Notes under the pieces: generated by a model | What the model saw: the letters and a program-made list of their open reading frames with translations, nothing else | Told to the model about the DNA's origin: nothing | Databases searched by the model: none | Translations under genes and position numbers: made by a program | Assembly (NCBI GenBank): GCA_964017185.1 | Contig: OZ024869.1 | Coordinates: 8,702,501-8,766,500, forward strand | Length of the DNA: 64,000 nucleotides | Direction: 5' to 3' | Source: Rugalucina vietnamica | Lineage: Eukaryota > Mollusca > Bivalvia > Lucinida > Lucinidae | Shown here: positions 42,035 through 51,333 of the stretch, piece by piece | Numbering within the stretch: the stretch's first letter is position 1 | Layout of the letters: each line of letters starts with the position of its first letter

Positions 42035-43100
42035 TTATACCATGAAAACATATCATAAGTCGAGCAGCTATTTTTCCAATAGATGGCCACTCAGTTACTT
42101 AAACTTAACTAAAAATATAAAAACATACATACAGCGCCAACAGCACAACAATTTTAAACATCAAGACATAAAAGAATAAGAACCACCACAAAAGTATCGC
42201 CTTGGAACGATCAGTAATATAAAATTACCGGCGGGCTTAAATTGATTTTACAGGTACATAACTTCACCCTCACCTTCTGCAGTGGTTTAGTTAGTTGTTC
42301 GGTCCTCGTTGTGAAACTCTAACTAGTCAACGAGTCATCATGGACAAACAAATAAATCATTATAAACATCATGGTGAATCAAAAACGAGGGCTCACAGAT
42401 TGAGTAAGCTGCCCGACGATGGAGATCCCTGGGCGCCGAATAACCTACTAACTCCGGAGCAAAAGAAAAACACCAGTTGAACCCTGGTGGACCAAGCAAC
42501 AGACAAGAAGCTCCGGCCCGAACCAACTAAAATGATTAGCTTTATGTCGGGGCCACCATAGAGTCTGACGCCCGACCCACCGGCGTGCAATTAAGAAGGC
42601 AGCATAGTTATCAACCATGATTGGGTTTAAAACTAAGCATGCAGACTGTCGCATAGCATTTAAGTTATATCCTTTACGTCTGTAACGTGAAATGAATTCC
42701 TATAAGATTTTTAAATTTGTAAACCAAATCACCATACAATTCTGGTTCCGAAAGGTCCTCGCGTAAAAGGGTATTTAGCCAAACATTATACTTGGAAATC
42801 AATTCATAGTGACTATGATAAAATTTAGATTTTTTTTTCGGAGTTTATGATACCGATAGCCGTGCTGGAGAGGTTTAGCTGTTAAACATTTATTTCGCGC
42901 ATTTAAGTCCGCAACATGATTGCATACTCTAGCAACCTAATAAATTGCGAAATGTATACACCAAAAGAAGCACGGCGAGAAAACGTCACCATCCAAAAAC
43001 TTAAAGTTTACTATATCAAAATCAAAGTCATCGCGTTTATCATAAATTTTAGAAGAAACAAATCCATTTGCAATAGAAAGATGTAAGTCAATAAAGGGAG
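41936..43100 (-). mobile_element. 5'-truncated, decayed Naiad PLE, minus strand
   Basis: Read on the minus strand: a piece of the RT thumb (SSKIYDKRDDFDFDIV region), NARNKC, GYRYHKLR, the C-terminal VMRQSACLVLNPI segment, then the whole 3' untranslated region. Several frame breaks and a deletion between thumb and C-terminus. It sits between GACAAAAA and CTTCATTAGACGC, which are adjacent at 35,005 in copy A. Its 3' hairpin reads CGGTAAT-TTTAT-ATTACTG. Confidence 0.85.
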
Positions 43101-43448
43101 CTTCATTAGACGCAGCAAGACATTGATCTATCTACGAAGCTTTTCTTCAAATATGAAAAGTACATTTTTCATTTTAAGCCGTGAACAAAAAGGCAAGCAA
43201 ATAATATTTATAGCTAGATTTGAAAAAAAGAAATACAACAGAGATACAATGAACACAAGTTTAACATGCATTGCAGCCCGTTTGCTGAAAAGAATAGAAC
43301 TGACTAGATGACATTTCTGCAGCACGCCTCCGAAACTTATTTTGAACCATTTTTCGCCTTATGAAAATAAAAGAATAACTATTTGGAGGGTCAAGAGAGC
43401 ATCGCAATATGAACGCAATCTATAATTCGCATTTGTTGTCTTACCAAA

Positions 43449-43513
43449 GTCAAAGTCAAAATTTATTTTAAGTCGGGTAGTTTAACATCAATAACATCAG
43501 CTGAATAGCTATT
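43449..43513 (-). mobile_element. Short LINE/SINE tail with TTACC target duplication
   Basis: CAAAGTCAAAGTCAAAATTT at 43,449 onward, ending before TTACCGATCCC. Copy A at 35,355 reads GTCTTAACCGATCC without it. A relative starts at 49,359 (CAAGTCAAGTCAAAATATC). Read on the minus strand the insert ends in repeated GACTTTGACTTTG. Confidence 0.7.
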
Positions 43514-45056
43514 TACCGATCCCGATTGCTGGCAATGGTTAGGAGGTCTGATTGTAGCCTCCTTAGATTGGATAGATAACATGACCTCAAAACATGACAA
43601 GAAACGATGTCACCATGCTGTGACATGACACAAATACAATTAGTTCATCTGATGAAATGCTTCAGCATCCCCAATTAATTGAATGGATTTATAAACTAAT
43701 TAATTAAAAGCAAACACGTAGGACAACTAATTTTAAATTTCATGTGAAGATTTTTATTAGAAAGAAAATATAGACTGCCTCAGTGTGTACGACCACCATA
43801 GATCATGTGGATCAGCTGGCTTACCCGCACCCCGTTACACTTCTGACTTAGCTCCACTCCCTTCACTCCACCACCTCTGTATCGCGAGACACCGACGGAA
43901 ACTACCTGTCTAGAATATATGAAACTCGAATTGAAGAGGATGGGGAGACCAAAGAAATTGGTGTTGGTCCGCATTCTCCATTTGGGATGGACGCAAACGT
44001 AAGGAGTGGCAAAGGAGTGGCATAACGGGGCGTAGCTTTCCCGAAATATGTTCTATTAGATAGTTGTAAGGAATGCCCAATGACTACTAATCAATGGATA
44101 CTTCTTTTCATATTCAGTTTACTTGCCGCACTTGTCTATGCACGAAGCAAGACAAATCCAGAGGATATGAAAACAAACGTATATGGTGCCTTTATAAGTT
44201 TTGTTACACAACTATAATAACAACTCATGATGGCAACCATTCTCGAGGAATTCAACACAGGCCGCCATGGAACAGCTGGCTAGTCTTCACCCCGCTCCAC
44301 TTCGGTACCTCGTTCAGCTTTCGCGAGAAAAGGGCATTAAAAAACTATGGTTCACTTTATTTGGCATGTAATGACAGAAAGGCTTTTTTCACTTCCTCTG
44401 ACCAAAGTCGGTATACACTTTGGTCATGTCAGAATGTGTGCGACGCCTTATCCTATCTCCTGGATAATATGTATATTAGATTTGGGACCAAGTTATACAG
44501 ACAAATTGTTGGAATTCCGATGGGTACAAATTGCGCACCTCTCGTAGCTGATTTATTTTATGGATTCTCTTAACCATGATAATCAAGCTGATGTTATTGA
44601 GGCTTTTAATTCCACTTCTAGGTACCTCGATGAACTTTTGAACATTGACAACCCTTATTTTGAAGGTATGGTCAATCAAATTTATCCATCTGAACTACAG
44701 TTGAACAAAGCCAATATCTCGGATACCGAAGCCCCCTTTTTAGATCTACATCTTTCTGTTGCAAATGGATTTGTTTCTTCTAAAATTTATGATAAGCGCG
44801 ATGACTTTGATTTTGATATAGTAAATTTTACGTTTTTGGATGGTGACGTTCCTCGTCGTGCTTCTTATGGTGTATACATTTCGCAACTTATTAGGTTTGC
44901 TAGAGTCTGTAATCATGTTACAGACTTCAACGCTCGAAATAAATGTTGAACGGCCAAACTTCTCAAACAGGGCTATCGGTATCATAAACTTCGAAAAACC
45001 TTTTCTAAATTTTATCGAAGACACTATGAATTGATTTCCAAATATAATGTTGGGTT

Positions 45057-46467
45057 AAAAAGGTACAAGTAGGCAAAGATCAGGAAAAGGCGCAATCAGA
45101 AAAAGATTCCCACTCCAAAAACCGAGGTGGGAAAAAACCAAACTAACAATCAGGTACTTATACCATGAAACATATCGTAAGCCGAATGAGCAGCTATTTT
45201 CCCAATAGGTGGCCACTCAGTTACCTTAACTTAACTAAAAATATGAAAACATACATAAGGCGCCAACAGCACAATAAATTTTAAACACCAAGACATAAAA
45301 CAAAAAGAGCCACTACAGAAGTATCGACTTGGAACGATCAGTAACACAAAGTTACTGGCGGGCTTAAACCGGTTTTACAGGTACCTAACCTCACCCTCAG
45401 CTTCTGCAGTGGTTCACAACATTTAGTTAGTTCTTCGGTCCTCGTGGTGAATCTCTAACTAGTCAATGAAACATCAAGAACAAACAAATAAATCATGATA
45501 AACATCCTGATGAATCAAAAACCAGGACTCACAGATTGAGTAAGCTGCCCGACGATGGAGATCCCTGGGCGCCGAATAACCTACTAACTCCGGAGCAAAA
45601 GAAAAACACCAGTTGGACCCCGGTGGGCCAAGCAACAGACAAGAAGCTCCGGCCCCAACCAACTAAAATGAATAGCTTTAAGTCGGGGCCATCATAGAGT
45701 CTGACGCCCGACCCACCGGCGTGCAATTAAAGAAGGCAGCATAGTTATCAACCATGATTGGGTTAAAAACTAAGCATGCAGACTGTCGCATAACATTCAA
45801 GTTATAACCTATACGTCTGTAACGTGTTATGATTTTTCCGAACTGAAGAGAAAAATCATTTATTCCTTTAAGTTTCTTTAATTTGTAAACCAAGTCACCA
45901 TAAAATTCAGGTTCCGAAAGGCCCTCACTTAAAAGTGTCTTTAACCCAACATTATATTTGGAAATCAATTCATAGTGTCTACGATAAAATTTAGAAAAGG
46001 TTTTTCGAAGTTTATGATACCGATAGCCCTGTTGGAGAAGTTTTGCCGTTAAACATTTATTTCGAGCGTTGAAGTCTGTAACATGATTGCAGACTCTAGC
46101 AAACCTAATAAGTTGCGAAATGTATACACCATAAGAAGCACGACGAGGAACGTCACCATCCAAAAAAGGAAAATTTACTATATCAAAATCAAAGTCATCG
46201 CGCTTATCATAAATTTTAGAAGAAACAAATCCATTTGCAACAGAAAGATGTAGATCTAAAAAGGGGGCTTCGGTATCTGAGATATTAGCTTTGTTCAACT
46301 GAAGTTCAGGTGGATAAATTTGATTGACCATACCTTCAAAATAAGGGTTGTCAATGTTCAAAAGGTCATCGAGGTACCTAGATGTGGAATTAAAAGCCTC
46401 GATAACATCAGCTTGATTATCATGGTAAAGAGAATCCATGAAATCTCTTTCGTAGCAGTATAAAAAT
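45057..46467 (-). mobile_element. Nested 5'-truncated Naiad PLE, minus strand, young
   Basis: Inserted in the plus-strand Naiad. From its 5' truncation at the YCYERDFMDSL region it runs to the terminal CTACTTGTACC-TTTT. Bases TAAA at both junctions may be the target duplication. The coding part is uninterrupted and nearly identical to neighbouring copies, which points to recent insertion. Confidence 0.9.
45678..46439 (-). CDS. Naiad RT motif C to C-terminus, open frame (5'-truncated element)
   Basis: 253 residues without interruption: MDSLYHDNQADVIEAFNS, motif C RYLDDLLNIDNPYFEGMV, APFLDLHLSVANGFVSSK, DVPRRASYGVYISQLIRF, the YRYHKLRKTFSKFYRRHYEL thumb helix, SEGLSEPEFYGDLVYKLK, and the C-terminus VDNYAAFFNCTPVGRASD-SMMAPT. 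It documents the proper C-terminal end of the family's protein. It lacks endonuclease and RT motifs A and B because the element is truncated, so it cannot function alone. The first Met is internal to the original polyprotein. Confidence 0.85.
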   Translation of the reverse strand: MDSLYHDNQADVIEAFNSTSRYLDDLLNIDNPYFEGMVNQIYPPELQLNKANISDTEAPFLDLHLSVANGFVSSKIYDKRDDFDFDIVNFPFLDGDVPRRASYGVYISQLIRFARVCNHVTDFNARNKCLTAKLLQQGYRYHKLRKTFSKFYRRHYELISKYNVGLKTLLSEGLSEPEFYGDLVYKLKKLKGINDFSLQFGKIITRYRRIGYNLNVMRQSACLVFNPIMVDNYAAFFNCTPVGRASDSMMAPT

Positions 46468-47354
46468 AAAGACGCTTTTAAGTGAGGGCTTTTCGGAACC
46501 AGAATTTTATGGTGACTTGGTTTACAAATTTAAGAAACTTATAGGAGGTAATGATTTTTCTTTTCAGTTTAGAAAAATCATAACACGTTACAAACGTATA
46601 GGTTATAACTTGAATGTTATGCGACAGTCTGCATGCTTAGTTTTTAACCCAATCATGGTTGATAACTATGCTGCCTTCTTTAATTGCACGCCGGTGGGTC
46701 GGGCGTCAGACTCTATGATGGCCCCGACTTAAAGCTATTCATTTTAGTTGGTTGGGGCCGGAGCTTCTTGTTTGTTGCTTGGTCCACCGGGGTCTAACTG
46801 ATGTTTTTCTTTTGCTCCGGAGTTAGTAAGTTATTCGGCGCCCAGGGATCTCCATCGTCGGGCAGCTTAGTGAATCTGTGAGTCCTGGTTTTTGATTCAT
46901 CAGGATGTTTATCTTGATTTATTTGTTTGTTCTTGATGATTCATTGACTAGTTAGAGATTCACCACGAGGACCGAAGAACTAACTAAATGTTATGAACCA
47001 CTGCAGAAGCTGAGGGTGAGGTTATGGCCATATAAAATCGATTTAACCCGCCAGTAACTTTGTGTTACTGATCGTTCCAAGTCGATACTTCTGTGGTGGT
47101 TCTTTTTGTTTTATGTCTTGGTGTTTAAAATATTTTTGTGCTGTTGGCGCCTTATATATGTTTCCATATTTTTAGTTAAGTTAAGGTAACTGAGTGGCCA
47201 CCTATTGGGAAAATAGCTGCTCATTCGGTTTACGAAGTGTTTTCATGGTATAAGTACCTGCTTGTTAGTTTGGTTTTTTCCCACCTCGGTTTTTGGAGTG
47301 GGAATCTTTTTCTGATTGCGCCTTTTCCTGATCTTTGCCTACTTGTACCTTTTT

Positions 47355-47786
47355 AGCATTAGTTCCATTTAAACTAATGTCGAACAGATTACGGATTTTA
47401 TAATCGACTGTAGTTGCATTGTTTGGTGATCAATGTGTCCAAAATGTTTATGATTTTTGCTAACAAAATATGGCAATTTATAATATTTGCTAGCAAAATA
47501 TGGTCATTCATCAATAACAGTTTACATGTACGCATAATATTAAAGGATGACACTCATTATATTATTGATTACTCACAAACATTTAAAAATATTGACATTT
47601 TACATTTAACGTCGTCCTCCCACTAATACTAATGCTGCTACCATTACTATTACTGCTGCTGCCTTTGCTGCTGTGCTGATACTGCGTTTATTGCAATATG
47701 TTATATTAATTATGTTAAATCTTGTATGTACGTGTCTTTTAAAATGTAATTCTAACACACCCTACCTATAGAAGCCAATGTTAAAG
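47355..47786. repeat. Segment B right flank and AT-rich DNA with TAC/TGC-type triplets
   Basis: 47,365-47,415 matches copy A at 40,775-40,835 (GTCGAACAGATTACGGATTT). 47,622-47,700 has imperfect trinucleotide runs (ACTAATGCTGCTACC, ACTGCTGCTGCC). The remainder is AT-rich with a local GCTAACAAAATATGG / GCTAGCAAAATATGG direct repeat. Confidence 0.6.
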
Positions 47787-48217
47787 TGCAGTGACATGTT
47801 GAGTGATATATCACTGGGCGGATAAGCGTCACGTTACTTTGCGCCGTGTTGACGCCATTTTGATTAAATTATGACGTCAGCTATCCCAAAAGTCACGTTA
47901 CCTTGACGTTAGATTGTGTAACGTCATTTCAAAGCGTAACAAAGATATGTAAACATTTGCGGTGCAGTCAAAAGTTTGGCGGAATTACTTCAGTGCAATG
48001 GTGGAAAAGTTAAAGAAACTGAAGTTTTAAAATGATTTTATTCTGTTTATTGTGTGTTAGAATCGAAATGGATCAGCTCCTTGCGTGAATTGTTGAGTAA
48101 TATATCACTGTTTGTCGGTAAGTTGTACGCAGATAATCGCTTGCGCTGCGCGCTCGTGATTTGCTCTGCTTTACAACTGACCTCCAAACAGTGATATATT
48201 ACTCAACAATTCACTGC
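47787..48217. mobile_element. Foldback element with TGATATATCACTG arms
   Basis: Outer left arm GTGCAGTGACATGTTGAGTG..ATATCACTG (47,787-47,816). Inner left arm 48,085-48,114 and right arm 48,185-48,214 form a perfect 30-bp inverted repeat (GTGAATTGTTGAGTAATATA / TATATTACTCAACAATTCAC) around a 70-bp spacer. TGC occurs immediately outside the inner pair on both sides (48,082-48,084 and 48,215-48,217). Either one ~430 bp element or a small one inserted beside an older relative. Non-coding. Confidence 0.75.
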
Positions 48218-48413
48218 TAGAGCTGATCTATTTCTTAAATAAAACATCGAAGGAAATGTAGCACTTACTTTATATATAGTCTTGCATTTATAAGTTGCAT
48301 GAGCTTTGTGTGAAATTGAAGTGAAATAAATACTGTATAAAGAGTATTTTTTTATTATTTCCTCATTGACTCAAAATATTTCAGCGATAATTTATTCGAC
48401 CGTCTCCATATTC
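48218..48413. other. No recognisable feature
   Basis: About 200 bp of AT-rich DNA. Confidence 0.35.
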
Positions 48414-48684
48414 ATCAGGAAAATATGTCCCCCCTATACACGACTTTTATACAGTAAAACTGGGGTGTTCAAGGGTATTCCTATACCCTATTTTTCTTAT
48501 TTTTATCCCCCCCCCCTCAAAAATAGATTGTATGTACTCATAAGAACCTCCTCGGCGAGGCGGTTGTAACGTGTAACCAAAATCAATGTTTTGAGCAAAA
48601 CAAAGATATCATTTTCCTCCAAATATTCAAGTTTTACAGCTGAAAAAAAAATTCTGTATATTGCATTGGCCTGTTTTAGTACTG
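48414..48684. repeat. Hairpin MITE, diverged
   Basis: Left terminus CATCAGGAAAATATG, right terminus GCATTGGCCTGTTTTAGTA. The central AGAACCTCCTCGGCGAGG / CGGTTGTAACG hairpin and GGGTATTCCTA word are retained with more substitutions than other copies. Confidence 0.8.
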
Positions 48685-48879
48685 TTGTTTGGAAGCTTTA
48701 GTTGCAGATCTGCGCGGTTAAGTTCTAGGTGTCCACTTTCCGTAAGACGAACAGTAAGCGGAGTTCGGTAGTCGACCGAGTGACTGAGCCCGACGATTAA
48801 GGACTGCAATAACCACGTTGTAATATGTTAGGGGTGGGGGTGGTGGTTGGCGTTGCTTCCCTCGAACACCCTGGTTTGA

Positions 48880-49160
48880 CAGATTTTCTCGCGAGGAAGC
48901 ATATTTCTTGTCTCAGTCTGAGTGTGATCTTTTTATTGCATGAACATTAGGTAATCCGAGTTCTTCTGTCTATTACAACTACAGAGACGTACCCATGTGG
49001 GGCAATTTTCTTTGAAGTTGAGCCCTGAACGACGGCACTTCTACAATTGGATAGAATGATCCAAATGAAGGCTTTAAATGTCGTAATGACCATTTTGATT
49101 GTCAATGGTCATCAGCAAACTCAGGTGGGCGAAACCAAAAATGAAAAGCAAAACAAGTAC
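48880..49160. repeat. Relative of the 58.4 / 62.4 kb duplicated block
   Basis: AGGAAGCATATTTCTTGTCTC, ATTACAACTACAGAGACGTA (within 48,972-48,992), GTGGGGCAATTTTCTTTGAA and AACTCAGGTGGGCGAAA follow the same order as 58,495-58,800 and 62,540-63,500. Diverged and shortened. Confidence 0.55.
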
Positions 49161-49189
49161 ACAATGAATAGGAACCGAAGCTAACAGAT

Positions 49190-49358
49190 GAGCCACCTCG
49201 TGGGAAAACCAACAATGTGGTTTCCGTACAGGTCCGACACAAACCGGTCTGTACAAGCACAGAAAAGAGCTAGAAGCTAGAAATTTGGGATTAAAGTAGA
49301 AGAGGAATTGTACTATCCGAGTAGCGAAAACAAAGGCGCTGATCAGCTTCGCGCTTAC
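49190..49358. repeat. GAGCCGC-type MITE, right half lost at a LINE insertion
   Basis: Starts GAGCCACCTCGTGGGAAAAC and runs to GATCAGCTTCGCGCTTACC in the middle of the palindrome, where a LINE tail begins. The other half is not found next to the LINE-like sequence, so it was deleted. Confidence 0.85.
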
Positions 49359-50525
49359 CAAGTCAAGTCAAAATATCTTTATTCTCTCGAAGTCATATGA
49401 CATGCGAGGAATTACAAAATACAAAAGACATATCATCAGTACAAGACGGAATACAAACTACAAAGAAACAAATACAAAGAACAGCATTATAGCTAGACAC
49501 TGACCCCAGACGGACCAGATACCAGACAAGTGGGCACATACGCTCTAAAATACTGCTATCCGGTCCCGTATCCGTCAGGGTTCAGGTTCGAGCTACAATA
49601 CACAGTAATAAATGAGTATAAACTATATCAGATGTAAATTTGGGGGTTGGGGGATCTTACTAATCATCATGTCAGCCGCTAGGGTGTCTGGGGTGGGGAG
49701 CAGACATGAGATAAGATAGGTAAGATAAGATGAAATAAGATAAGATGATAAGATAAAATAAGGTAAATAACGATAAAATAAGACCAGTATAAGGAAATAA
49801 TAAGCTACTGTTAACAGGTACCTAATTACTTATAAGTGAGTATATACATAGAAATAGGATAAACATGCAGTAAGTTATAGTGCATGCTCAGGTCAATCCT
49901 TTACGTCATTCAAAACAAAATCAGATAGGAAAAAGTCATGTAACTCGTGCGTTTTCATGAATGGAATAATCATATACATAGATAAGTTATTTCTTGTTCC
50001 AAAGATGTGCATTATCACTGGATTTGATAATTCTTTCATGTAAGTAGATTTTATAAAGAAAATCGTTTCTTATGGATGGCCTGGCTTTAAGACAACATGG
50101 ATCAAATAAGCATTGGAATGATCAACAGTGGGAGCAGCTATGAATGCTGCGTGGCGTCAGATTAGAACAAGCTTCGTGCACTATGAGGAAAAAGATGAAT
50201 ACATATTTAAACAACATAAGCACTGTGTATGATGTTTGAAACTTTCATGGATCCTGGTAGTAATGTCAGTATTATGTTTCGTAAAGCCGCGTCACGGCTA
50301 AGCCCAATCAAACCAACAAATTTAAGCAGTGGGCGACTACTGCACAACTCGGTATGCGAAACTAGATGTTGGTCTGTGTCTTTACCGGTCGTAGTGCGTA
50401 GCTCATACAAAATATATGCACATGTACATTCAGGTTATTTTACAGGTAACTACATACAACCCATCTCACCCGTTTTAGTTTATGCCGTGCCTCGTATAAC
50501 AAAATCTCTAACATGAATGTGGTCA
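49359..50525 (-). mobile_element. Probable LINE 3' region, minus strand (limits uncertain)
   Basis: The left edge CAAGTCAAGTCAAAATATC then TTTATTCTC is, on the minus strand, a typical LINE tail (GAGAATAAAG..GACTTGACTTG), as at 43,449. Further in, a minus-strand reading around 49,990-50,100 gives RNDFLYKIYLHERIIKSS then NAHLWNKKLI before stops, which looks like the C-terminal end of a LINE protein. A GATAA-rich tract occupies 49,705-49,790. The right limit is unknown. Confidence 0.45.
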
Positions 50526-50529
50526 AATT

Positions 50530-50764
50530 GAGTCACGACGTGAGAAAACCGGTCTTAAGGACCCCCTACCAGGCCCGACACAAACCGGTATGCACAGTCA
50601 CACAAGCATGCTAGAGGCTTGGAAATTCAGATTTAAGATGAAGAGAAATTGTACTAACCGTGTAGCGAAAACAAAGGGGCTGCTCAGCTTCGCAGTTACT
50701 GCGAAGCTGATCCGCGCCTCTATTTTCGCATAGGCAAAAATCCCGTTCTCTCACGATGCGGCTC
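50530..50764. repeat. GAGCCGC-type MITE with AATT target duplication
   Basis: Ends GAGTCACGACGTGAGAAAAC / GTTCTCTCACGATGCGGCTC, flanked by AATT (50,526-50,529 and 50,765-50,768). Central palindrome CAGCTTCGCAGTTACTG / CGAAGCTGATC. Confidence 0.9.
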
Positions 50765-50768
50765 AATT

Positions 50769-51333
50769 TATCCTAGTTACCACTAACCTTACAAAGTGAC
50801 AGTTTATAGTTTTGATCAAAGTATATCATAACATTCTGGATTGGTAAAACTTTTACATTTTCTAACATACACAATGTATAAATGAAATGAGCAGGGGCAT
50901 CGTTCAGACACATCAGTTAGTATGGATAAATAGGAAGCAACCCCAGGGGCTCTAACTCGCTCCTCCACTTGCGCTATAATCGTAACTGGCTACGTTCTTT
51001 CATAGCTTTGGTCCGCAGCAGTAATTTGGAGCAATAACCGAGGTGTTTATGGAGAACTTGAGGCGCCTTGGGTGCCCCCAACTATATAATAAACTATCTC
51101 CCGAGCTCTCTCACCGAAACCGAAATGTAAGAGGCTTGGGGGACAGTATTCGGTTTTTACACATTATCAAGAGAGAGAAAAAGAACAAAACATCGGATAA
51201 ATTACATATACATGTATGACACGGTTGTCTTAGCCTGAGCGATATAAATGTTTGCATATAACGTAATAGTTCCTTAGATCAATGCTGATGAGTTCAAATA
51301 CGGCCATGGGTCATTTGGTAGAACGACATGAAG
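50769..51333 (-). other. Probable 3' untranslated region of the two-ORF LINE
   Basis: Between the MITE and the ORF2 stop codon. On the minus strand there is a pyrimidine/purine-biased stretch near 51,165-51,185 but no A tail or microsatellite that would fix the 3' end. No other feature seen. Confidence 0.45.

Larger units (their letters stand above)
41400..44327. repeat. Segmental duplication, copy B (left part)
   Basis: Collinear with copy A (34,620-36,029 and 40,668-40,745). Copy B lacks the Naiad at 36,030 and instead carries a minus-strand Naiad (41,936-43,100), a 230-bp tandem duplication, a LINE tail (43,449-43,513) and the compound Naiad from 44,328. The two copies thus supply empty sites for each other. 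Confidence 0.8.
44328..47354 (+). mobile_element. 5'-truncated Naiad PLE, interrupted by an antisense Naiad
   Basis: The left part (44,328-45,056) encodes RT from the KAFFTSSDQSRYTLWS stretch through VGIPMGTNCAPLVAD and YLDELLNIDNPYF to KFYRRHYELISK-YNVGL. The right part (46,468-47,354) resumes with KTLLSEGFSEPE-like coding, then VMRQSACLVFNPIMVDNYAA, the stop, and the 3' untranslated region. The halves join exactly as GGTTAAA-GACGC in an intact copy. Host segment B resumes at about 47,365. A few stops and frame changes are present in the left part. Confidence 0.85.

Noticed and set aside
44946-44952. TGA after NARNKC in the 44.3 kb Naiad as Sec
   Set aside because: Other copies have leucine (TTA) here; a single TTA to TGA change explains it.
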